From Lachnospiraceae bacterium (lineage in GTDB: Bacteria > Bacillota > Clostridia > Lachnospirales > Lachnospiraceae), in the NCBI GenBank assembly GCA_003535955.1, contig DPZM01000202.1, forward strand, positions 1 through 5,315: a stretch of DNA of 5,315 nucleotides. The letters run 5' to 3'. The position numbers and the translations under genes are program-made. Under the pieces are notes generated by a model. That model was not told the DNA's origin and did no database searches. It saw only the letters and a list, made by a program, of their open reading frames with translations. This document shows positions 1 to 4,716 of this stretch, in pieces. Every line of letters starts with the position of its first letter. Position 1 is the first letter of the stretch.

Positions 1-9
1 ATAGAGAGC

Positions 10-54
10 AAGGCCTATGCTTAAGATTCTCCGCTTAAAGGCCTACGCTTAAGG
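10..54. repeat. Short repeat with GCTTAA every 14 bp
   Basis: GCTTAA occurs at 19-24, 33-38 and 47-52, exactly 14 bp apart. The outer units are nearly the same: AAGGCCTATGCTTAAG at 10-25 and AAGGCCTACGCTTAAG at 38-53 differ at one base, while the middle unit shares only CGCTTAA and its flanks. The last copy overlaps the stop codon of the CapA-like gene (49-51). The array may continue past the left edge. It does not look like a terminator, since no GC-rich stem with a U-run can be drawn. Confidence 0.55.
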
Positions 55-1443
55 TAAGGGTTCGACAGGGGGCTCTGTGGCGGCAGGCGTCTCAGGTGCG
101 GCCGGCTCCTCGACTTTTTTAGAGGGTGATGTGTTCTGCCCGTTCTGCGTATTGTGATTCTCTGATGACTGCGTGATGTATCCATCGGCATCGATCACAG
201 CGTAATTCGATATTCCCTGCATATAATTAAGTATCCATTCACGCTTCTCACCTTCCGCGAGGCGGGTCTTGCAGTTCTCCTGAACACAGGGAACAAACTG
301 CAGGGATTTTATGGAACAGTCGGTGTTAAGGGTAACCTTAAGGTATCCGGTATCCACGGTTTTGGAATTGAACCAGAAGTTACCAAGTGAATATATGACG
401 GGAACCCCCTCCACATAATCAAGACCCTGTAAGCAGTGCGGATGCGCTCCCACTATAAGGTCGGCCCCTGCTTCTGCATATTTTTTTGCAAGTGACCTCT
501 GACTGTCCTCAACAAGGTCCGTATTCTCGCTGCCCCAGTGGACAAAGGCCACACAGAAATCCGAGTTGGCCGCCGCCTCTTCAATGACCTTCACATATCG
601 TGTTGCATCAAGGGTCCGAAGGACTCCGGGTGAATCGGCCGTTGCCTCTTTTGTATCGGGATTGGCAACACGTTCTATCTGTGTGGCCGCGGTAAATGAT
701 ATTGTCTTACCGTTTATCTTAAAGTAGGCAGGCTTGCATGCTTCATCTATGTTCTTTCCGGCTCCCACGAAAGGTACCTTTGCTTCGTTTAATATATCAA
801 TTGTATCGATAAGGGCATCAGGACCATGATCATATGCGTGATTATTGGCCAGTCCCACTATGTCAACTCCCATTTCATGAAGTATGTTGACATTTTCGGG
901 CTTGCTCCTGAAGGCGTACTTCTTATCGGCTGTCGGAGTCCCCCTGTTGCTGTAGGGAAACTCATTGTTGACCATGAATATGTCCACGCCCTTGATCCCC
1001 TCCATTACTTCGGGAAGGATGCAGTCGTATATACCGCCCGGGCGTTCCCTTAAGGCATTCATATTGGAATAAGCATCGTGGAAACAGATATCCCCGGCAA
1101 AGCCCAGAGTCATTTCATCGGGTGATGCCGCATGCATGGAGTATATCTTATTAACATCATCATATATCTCTTCTTCCGCTGTCTCCTGAACCTCCTCCGG
1201 ATCCGAAGGAGCATTATCCGATACGGATAAAACGGCAGGATCGTCTGTGTTTAAAACGATCACCGGTGCCACAGCGGAATCATTGTCCTTCTCAATAGTA
1301 ACGGAACCGGCTTCTTCATCTCCCGGCAGACCGACAATCTCCTTGGCCGTATCAATATATTCCTCTGCCACTTCGCAGCCTGTTAAGATAAGACTCATTG
1401 CTGCCCAGGCAGCCAGTACCGGAACAAGCTTCCCTTTTATCAT
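49..1443 (-). CDS. CapA-family (PGA_cap) lipoprotein, putative metallophosphoesterase
   Basis: This is a complete 464-aa predicted lipoprotein of the CapA/PgsA (PGA_cap) family, which has a calcineurin-like metallophosphoesterase fold. Residues 1-23 form a lipoprotein signal: K3 and K5, a hydrophobic stretch, then the lipobox LTGC with Cys23 as the predicted lipidated residue. An acidic linker (about 24-110, roughly 25 Asp/Glu) leads to the catalytic domain (about 111-390). Its motifs are GFAGD at 114-118, NNEFP at 159-163, LANNHAYDHG at 198-207, HWGSEN at 302-307, GAHPH at 332-336 and YSLGNF at 351-356, which match the metal-binding His/Asp/Asn blocks of the family. A Pro/Ala/Glu-rich tail (about 424-464) ends the protein. 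It should act on the outer face of the membrane. Family members are linked to poly-gamma-glutamate capsule export, but no capB, capC or capE gene lies beside it, so the substrate is unknown and I give no symbol. It follows the rplA terminator and is probably its own transcription unit. The start at 1443 is fixed by the signal peptide and a modest GGGAAGG site. Confidence 0.88.
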   Translation of the reverse strand: MIKGKLVPVLAAWAAMSLILTGCEVAEEYIDTAKEIVGLPGDEEAGSVTIEKDNDSAVAPVIVLNTDDPAVLSVSDNAPSDPEEVQETAEEEIYDDVNKIYSMHAASPDEMTLGFAGDICFHDAYSNMNALRERPGGIYDCILPEVMEGIKGVDIFMVNNEFPYSNRGTPTADKKYAFRSKPENVNILHEMGVDIVGLANNHAYDHGPDALIDTIDILNEAKVPFVGAGKNIDEACKPAYFKINGKTISFTAATQIERVANPDTKEATADSPGVLRTLDATRYVKVIEEAAANSDFCVAFVHWGSENTDLVEDSQRSLAKKYAEAGADLIVGAHPHCLQGLDYVEGVPVIYSLGNFWFNSKTVDTGYLKVTLNTDCSIKSLQFVPCVQENCKTRLAEGEKREWILNYMQGISNYAVIDADGYITQSSENHNTQNGQNTSPSKKVEEPAAPETPAATEPPVEPLP

Positions 1444-1523
1444 ACTACCTTCCCGCCCTCATCATTCTTATCGCAGTTTAAAACCCTATATTGAGCATCC
1501 ATTCCCTTACCTGTCTTTTACGG

Positions 1524-1551
1524 TAAAAGGGGATGTGCATTGCACATCCCC
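1524..1551 (-). terminator. Intrinsic terminator after rplA
   Basis: A perfect 11-bp inverted repeat (GGGGATGTGCA at 1529-1539 and TGCACATCCCC at 1541-1551) is followed on the minus strand by TTTTA. The stem is GC-rich at its base and only one base separates the arms, so a few central pairs would open to form the loop. It starts 35 bp after the rplA stop and 86 bp before the capA-like start, so it should end the rpmG-secE-nusG-rplK-rplA transcript. The U-run is short (four), so some read-through is possible. A further 6-bp inverted repeat, TTTTAC-G-GTAAAA, lies at 1516-1528. Confidence 0.85.
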
Positions 1552-1560
1552 TTGAATATA

Positions 1561-1582
1561 TCATAATATGATCATTTTATGA
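1561..1582. repeat. Near-perfect 22-bp AT-rich palindrome
   Basis: The arms TCATAA and TTATGA flank a centre containing ATGATCAT. The whole 22 bp equals its own reverse complement except at one symmetric pair (positions 7 and 16 of the element). It begins 4 bp after the rplA stop and precedes the terminator in the direction of transcription. It may be a dyad operator, a 3'-end RNA hairpin, or chance in AT-rich spacer. Confidence 0.45.
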
Positions 1583-1586
1583 AGTA

Positions 1587-2276
1587 TTAGTACTTCGCAG
1601 TTGAAACCTTCACACCGGGACCCATTGTGGGAGCCAGAACGATGCTCCTTAAGTACTGACCCTTAAGTGCACTGGGCTTAGCCTTTACAATAGCTTCCAT
1701 AAGCGTATTGAAGTTCTCAGTGAGCTTCTCCTCCGAGAATGAAGCCTTACCAACGGGAACATGGATGATGTTGGTCTTGTCAAGACGGTACTCGATCTTA
1801 CCTGCCTTGATATCATTAACTGCCTTGGTAACATCCATTGTTACGGTTCCGGCCTTGGGGTTGGGCATGAGTCCCTTAGGACCGAGTACCTTACCCAGAC
1901 GACCTACAACGCCCATCATGTCAGGTGTTGCAACAACTACGTCAAAGTCAAGCCATCCCTCATTCTGGATCTTGGGAATGAGCTCATCTCCTCCAACATG
2001 ATCTGCACCTGCTGCCTCTGCCTCTGCGATCTTATCGCCCTTGGCAAATACGAGAACCCTTGTTGTACGGCCTGTTCCGTTGGGAAGTACTACCGCGCCG
2101 CGGATCTGCTGGTCAGCGTGACGTCCGTCACAGCCTGTCCTTATATGGCATTCTATTGTCTCATCGAACTTGGCTGTTGCTGTCTTCTTAACCAGAGCGA
2201 TCGCTTCAGCGGGCTCATATGCAACTGATCTGTCTACCTGCTTTGCTGCCTCTGTATATTTCTTACCGTGTTTCAT
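1587..2276 (-). CDS. rplA: 50S ribosomal protein L1
   Basis: Ribosomal protein L1 binds 23S rRNA (helices 76-78) and forms the mobile L1 stalk that helps deacylated tRNA leave the E site. The protein is 229 aa, a normal bacterial length. It carries the family signature LGKVLGPKGLMPNPKAGT at residues 127-144 and the usual two-domain order, with N- and C-terminal parts forming domain I around an inserted domain II. The stretch TGCDGRHADQQIRG at 47-60 stands where many bacteria have a VDPRKADQ-type sequence; I read this as a lineage signature. The ATG at 2276 follows an AAGGAG with a rather long 10-nt spacer. rplK lies 82 bp upstream, and that gap can fold into a long hairpin. In E. coli, L1 represses its own operon by binding the mRNA. 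A terminator follows, and rplJ-rplL do not come next. Confidence 0.98.
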   Translation of the reverse strand: MKHGKKYTEAAKQVDRSVAYEPAEAIALVKKTATAKFDETIECHIRTGCDGRHADQQIRGAVVLPNGTGRTTRVLVFAKGDKIAEAEAAGADHVGGDELIPKIQNEGWLDFDVVVATPDMMGVVGRLGKVLGPKGLMPNPKAGTVTMDVTKAVNDIKAGKIEYRLDKTNIIHVPVGKASFSEEKLTENFNTLMEAIVKAKPSALKGQYLRSIVLAPTMGPGVKVSTAKY

Positions 2277-2305
2277 ATAGACACTTCTCCTTTTCTTTAC
2301 TCGAC

Positions 2306-2358
2306 GACTCTCCGGTCATAAGGCATCCGCCGCAAGCGGTCCGCCCTTATGACGAGTC
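2306..2358 (-). other. Long hairpin in the rplK-rplA intergenic RNA
   Basis: The fold begins at the first base after the rplK stop. On the mRNA strand GACTC (2358-2354) can pair with GAGTC (2310-2306). GTCATAAGG (2353-2345) pairs perfectly with CCTTATGAC (2323-2315). After an internal loop, CCG (2339-2337) pairs with CGG (2332-2330) around a CUUG tetraloop. The right arm has a 4-base bulge between its two stems. There is no U-run, so it is not an intrinsic terminator. It sits between the genes of an operon that L1 autoregulates in E. coli, which makes a regulatory, processing or coupling role possible but unproven. Confidence 0.6.
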
Positions 2359-2784
2359 TTACTCTTCCACAGTAACGCCCATACTTCTGGCGGTACCTGC
2401 GATCATACTCATTGCTGCTTCCAATGATGCTGCGTTAAGATCGGGCATCTTGGTCTCGGCTATCTCCTGAAGCTTAGCCTTTGAAAGAGTTGCAACCTTG
2501 GTCTTGTTGGGCGTACCCGAACCCGACTTGATGTTGCATGCCTTCTTGATAAGAACTGCAGCGGGGGGAGTCTTTGTAATGAATGAGAAACTCCTGTCTG
2601 CGTAAACCGTGATGACAACGGGGATTATCACATCACCCTTGTCTGCTGTCTTTGCATTAAACTGCTTGGTGAACTCAACGATGTTGACACCGTGCTGGCC
2701 AAGTGCGGGACCTACCGGCGGAGCGGGTGTTGCCTTGCCGGCCTTAATCTGTAACTTGATGTAACCTGTAACTTTTTTAGCCAT
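2359..2784 (-). CDS. rplK: 50S ribosomal protein L11
   Basis: Ribosomal protein L11 binds helices 43-44 of 23S rRNA at the GTPase-associated centre. In other bacteria it is needed for factor binding, for stringent activation of RelA, and as part of the thiostrepton target. The 141-aa protein is of standard length. The N-terminal domain holds the proline-rich segment TPAPPVGPALGQHGVNI at 19-35, including Pro22, Pro23 and Pro26, the region where thiostrepton-resistance changes map in the family. The C-terminal RNA-binding domain is at about 70-141. The same frame is open 16 codons further upstream, but the ATG at 2784 is chosen because AAAGGAGG lies 5 nt before it and the protein then begins with the family-typical MAKKV. 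It is 86 bp downstream of nusG and almost certainly cotranscribed with it. Confidence 0.98.
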   Translation of the reverse strand: MAKKVTGYIKLQIKAGKATPAPPVGPALGQHGVNIVEFTKQFNAKTADKGDVIIPVVITVYADRSFSFITKTPPAAVLIKKACNIKSGSGTPNKTKVATLSKAKLQEIAETKMPDLNAASLEAAMSMIAGTARSMGVTVEE

Positions 2785-2870
2785 TTTTTCCTCCTTTGTG
2801 GTGACTGTGCAGCGGCCAAAAGCTGCTCCCACTTTTCTATACCAAGAGACGCTCTCTTAAGTATTTTTCA
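2785..2870 (-). promoter_or_regulatory. Foldable leader between nusG and rplK
   Basis: This 86-bp gap can form two hairpins on the mRNA strand. The first pairs AAGAGA with TCTCTT around a 3-nt loop (2844-2858). The second pairs GCAGC with GCTGC (2809-2826), and GTGG on its left can pair with CCAC on its right across an unequal internal loop, bringing the fold close to the rplK Shine-Dalgarno. In E. coli, L1 represses the L11-L1 operon from a site just before rplK. This stretch is therefore a candidate for such a site, but I do not recognise a defined L1 motif. Confidence 0.35.
2790..2797 (-). promoter_or_regulatory. rplK ribosome binding site
   Basis: AAAGGAGG lies 5 nt before the ATG at 2784. 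It decides the rplK start against the in-frame ATG at 2832. Confidence 0.9.
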
Positions 2871-3407
2871 TCAGTTTGCCCTGCGGATCTCCGCAAAGCT
2901 GATCTCAACGGATGTTTCACGTCCGAACAGATCCACGTTGATGGTTGCTGACTGCTTATTGTAGTTGATCTTCTGAACCAGACCGACCGTGTCTTTCCAA
3001 ACACCTGCCACGACAGCGACCATGTCGCCGACCTCAAAGTCGACGGTGATGTTCTTGGGACGGATACCCAGAGACTTCATTTCTGTCTCGGTCAGCGGAA
3101 CCGGCTTGCTTCCCGGTCCTACGAATCCCGTAACACCGCGTGTGTTCCTCACAACATACCAGGTCACATCATTCATTATCATATTGATAAGAACATAACC
3201 CGGGAACATCTTCTTGGCCGATGTCTTGCGGACACCGTTCTTAAGCTCGGTCACATCCTGCATGGGAACCCTTACCTCAAGGATCTCCTCTTCGAGGTGC
3301 CTGTTTTCTATTGCCTTCTCAATGTTTGCCTTAACCTTATTCTCGTAGCCCGAATACGTATGAACCACATACCAGTTTGCTTCCGTACTGTTGTTAGTCT
3401 CTGACAT
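2871..3407 (-). CDS. nusG: Transcription termination/antitermination factor NusG
   Basis: NusG binds the clamp of transcribing RNA polymerase and modulates pausing and termination; in some bacteria its KOW domain contacts ribosomal protein S10 or Rho. The 178-aa protein has the normal two domains. The NGN domain (about 11-110) contains WYVVHTYSGYENKV at 12-25, MFPGYVLINM at 67-76 and the RNTRGVTGFVG block at 87-97. The KOW domain (about 123-176) contains FEVGDMV and ends in LFGRETSVEI at 160-169. Where the common form reads GPF-x-x-x-x-G this protein has GVWKDTVG (135-142), so the usual proline is replaced; I read this as a lineage variant. The ATG at 3407 follows TAAGGAGG with a 6-nt spacer, and that TAA is the secE stop codon. 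Confidence 0.98.
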   Translation of the reverse strand: MSETNNSTEANWYVVHTYSGYENKVKANIEKAIENRHLEEEILEVRVPMQDVTELKNGVRKTSAKKMFPGYVLINMIMNDVTWYVVRNTRGVTGFVGPGSKPVPLTETEMKSLGIRPKNITVDFEVGDMVAVVAGVWKDTVGLVQKINYNKQSATINVDLFGRETSVEISFAEIRRAN

Positions 3408-3413
3408 ATCCGA

Positions 3414-3421
3414 CCTCCTTA
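3414..3421 (-). promoter_or_regulatory. nusG ribosome binding site fused to the secE stop
   Basis: The sequence TAAGGAGG combines the secE stop codon (TAA) with the nusG Shine-Dalgarno, 6 nt before the nusG ATG. Ribosomes finishing secE would be placed to restart on nusG. Confidence 0.9.
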
Positions 3422-3637
3422 CAGATTTATAATGAAATCAATACCATACTGAAGACCCATATCGAGAACCGCGATCACAAGACCCACAACTAATGAAATA
3501 AGAACGACTGCAATAGTCTGCTTCCTTACTTCTTCCTTGTTAGGCCATATAACCTTCTTATACTCAGCCTTCAGGCCCTTGAACCAGCTTCCGCTCTTCT
3601 TGGCGGCATTCTCAACTGCATTCGTATTCTCTGCCAT
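3419..3637 (-). CDS. secE: Preprotein translocase subunit SecE (short, single-span form)
   Basis: SecE is an essential membrane subunit of the SecYEG protein-conducting channel, where it clamps the two halves of SecY. The 72-aa protein is the short form typical of Gram-positive bacteria: one transmembrane helix, against three in the 127-aa E. coli protein. A polar N-terminus (1-17) precedes the conserved amphipathic helix with GLKAEYKKVIWPNKEEV at 21-37, including the hallmark WP at 31-32, and then a membrane helix from about 41 to 65. The open frame runs back to 3829, but that extension lies over rpmG in another frame. The ATG at 3637 is chosen because AAAGGAG sits 5 nt upstream and the family homology begins shortly after it. 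The gene starts 10 bp after rpmG and ends 11 bp before nusG. Confidence 0.96.
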   Translation of the reverse strand: MAENTNAVENAAKKSGSWFKGLKAEYKKVIWPNKEEVRKQTIAVVLISLVVGLVIAVLDMGLQYGIDFIINL

Positions 3638-3642
3638 GATTA

Positions 3643-3650
3643 CTCCTTTA
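3643..3650 (-). promoter_or_regulatory. secE ribosome binding site overlapping the rpmG stop
   Basis: TAAAGGAG contains the rpmG TAA stop, two bases of which also belong to the AAAGGAG Shine-Dalgarno 5 nt before the ATG at 3637. This fixes the secE start and rules out the long upstream extension of its frame. Confidence 0.9.
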
Positions 3651-3797
3651 TTTTGTTTCCTTATGCATTGTGTGTCTCTTACAGAACCTGCAATACTTCT
3701 TGGTCTCCATCCTGTCGGGATGAGTCTTCTTGTCCTTGGTTGTGTCGTAGTTACGATTCTTGCACTCTGTGCAGGCAAGTGTGATCCTTGTACGCAT
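3648..3797 (-). CDS. rpmG: 50S ribosomal protein L33 (zinc-ribbon, C+ form)
   Basis: This 49-aa gene encodes ribosomal protein L33, a small protein of the large subunit near the E site. My translation begins MRTRITLACTECKNRNYDTT and continues with a Lys-rich stretch and a second Cys pair. The four cysteines at C9, C12, C36 and C39 form two CxxC pairs, which marks the zinc-binding C+ paralogue rather than the zinc-free type made in many Bacillota during zinc starvation. Length and composition (about a quarter Lys/Arg) fit the family. The ATG at 3797 follows a clean GGAGG (3805-3809) with a 7-nt spacer. The TAA stop overlaps the secE Shine-Dalgarno, so the two are probably translationally coupled. 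The rpmG-secE-nusG order is common in Bacillota. It is easily missed because it is so short. Confidence 0.96.
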   Translation of the reverse strand: MRTRITLACTECKNRNYDTTKDKKTHPDRMETKKYCRFCKRHTMHKETK

Positions 3798-3832
3798 TTT
3801 TTTACCTCCGCACTTATAAAAAAATTCAATCT

Positions 3833-3856
3833 AAAAGGAACGCTTGTTAAGCGCTC
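3833..3856 (-). terminator. Probable terminator after psd
   Basis: On the minus strand GAGCGCTT (3856-3849) and AAGCGTTC (3845-3838) can form an 8-bp stem, including one G-U pair, around a 3-nt AAC loop. CTTTTAG follows at once, and a run of seven T comes shortly after. It lies between the end of psd and the start of rpmG, so it probably separates the phospholipid genes from the translation cluster. The stem is only moderately strong and the first U-run is short. Confidence 0.5.
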
Positions 3857-3862
3857 GCCCGA

Positions 3863-3888
3863 GTATCATACCATACGGACTATGATAC
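3863..3888 (-). other. Hairpin overlapping the psd stop codon
   Basis: An 8-bp perfect inverted repeat, GTATCATA and TATGATAC, is separated by 10 bases. On the minus strand it begins within the last codons of psd and spans its TAG stop. No U-run follows, so it is not a standard intrinsic terminator. It may be a 3'-end stabilising hairpin for the pssA-psd transcript, in tandem with the hairpin at 3833-3856. Confidence 0.5.
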
Positions 3889-4716
3889 GTCAACAACATT
3901 TTTCCGTCTTTTACCTATTTCTTCACCCATAAGGACCGGTATTTCCCTTGAGCTGTTAACTGCTGCTTTTATATCATCCCTGAGCCCCACCCTTCCGCCG
4001 GGTATAAGAACTATGATCGTAGAACCGCCGTATTCGAAATGTCCCTTTTCCTCTCCCCTGCATACAAGAGCGCGTGACTTTATCTCATTGACTATCCTTC
4101 CGACAAGCATGGCTCCGACTTCCATCTGGACACACCTTCCGAAATGGTCGGTATCAATAACGGAATAATCCCTCGTATTCTCTATAAAGACCGGATACTT
4201 TAAAAGGGCTACGGGCTGTACCGTGTGATAAACCCCCTGAATATGCCTGTCGGCATACTTACTGCCCGAATCAAAATAAACATATCTGTGATAATGGTTC
4301 ACACACAGACGAAAAACAAACGCATACCCGCCCTTAAAATGGCCGGCAAGCTTTTTGTCCCGAAGGAGACTCTTTATCGAAAACCTGCTCTGCTTGACAC
4401 AAAGCTCCGTATTTTCATCAATATCATATACGCTCAGCAAACCGTCACAAGGGGAAATAAGGGCATCCCTGTCACGGTTTATGACCCTCATTCCTTCCTT
4501 GATCCTTCTGCAGAAAAAATCATTGAAGCTTCCTATATTGTCAAGCTCGTAGTCCTTAAGACGGATCGAGTGACTTCTCACAAAAGGAGGGATCAATATC
4601 CTTGAGAAGCCGCTGTCAAGAAGAATCCCTGAAAGATCCGACACCGGCCGGCTTATAAGGGGTCTAAGGAGGATCCTGCCCGGTATTGTGTTATACAAAA
4701 AATCAAGCGCCTTCAT
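3880..4716 (-). CDS. psd: Phosphatidylserine decarboxylase proenzyme
   Basis: This enzyme decarboxylates phosphatidylserine to phosphatidylethanolamine at the membrane. It is made as a proenzyme that cleaves itself and turns the new N-terminal serine into a pyruvoyl cofactor. From the ATG at 4716 the protein is 278 aa. Motifs in order are SFNDFFCRRIKEG at 63-75, SPCDG at 88-92 (Asp91, candidate triad Asp), RLCVNHYHRY at 136-145 (His141/His143, in place of the more usual DYHR block), the VGAMLVGRI stretch at 200-208, and GGST at 230-233. The last is equivalent to the LGST cleavage site and predicts a cut between Gly231 and Ser232. The catalytic Asp, His and Ser candidates are all present, so it should be active. 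The frame also opens at a GTG at 4722. The ATG is preferred because it overlaps the pssA stop as ATGA; no strong Shine-Dalgarno precedes it, which suggests translational coupling. Confidence 0.95.
   Translation of the reverse strand: MKALDFLYNTIPGRILLRPLISRPVSDLSGILLDSGFSRILIPPFVRSHSIRLKDYELDNIGSFNDFFCRRIKEGMRVINRDRDALISPCDGLLSVYDIDENTELCVKQSRFSIKSLLRDKKLAGHFKGGYAFVFRLCVNHYHRYVYFDSGSKYADRHIQGVYHTVQPVALLKYPVFIENTRDYSVIDTDHFGRCVQMEVGAMLVGRIVNEIKSRALVCRGEEKGHFEYGGSTIIVLIPGGRVGLRDDIKAAVNSSREIPVLMGEEIGKRRKNVVDVS

Noticed and set aside
1761..2228. Plus-strand 155-codon open frame opposite rplA
   Set aside because: It is antisense to a well-conserved gene, Cys-rich without recognisable motifs, and has no matching ribosome binding site; it reflects the codon use of rplA.
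2785..2832. Upstream in-frame ATG for rplK at 2832
   Set aside because: It would add 16 residues foreign to L11, and the perfect AAAGGAGG lies between it and the ATG at 2784.
2836..2864. TATAGA as a -10 box for an internal rplK promoter
   Set aside because: The -35 position reads ATACTT, a poor match, and the stretch is better explained as a foldable leader.
2837..3037. 66-codon minus-strand frame inside nusG
   Set aside because: It is an out-of-frame reading of the nusG 3' part with no family features.
3813..3818. TATAAG as a -10 box for rpmG
   Set aside because: The resulting start would fall on the GGAGG site, and no TTGACA-like -35 lies 16-18 bp upstream.
3638..3829. 64-residue N-terminal extension of the secE frame
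   Set aside because: It lies over rpmG in a different frame, has no SecE-like sequence, and the start at 3637 has a strong ribosome binding site.
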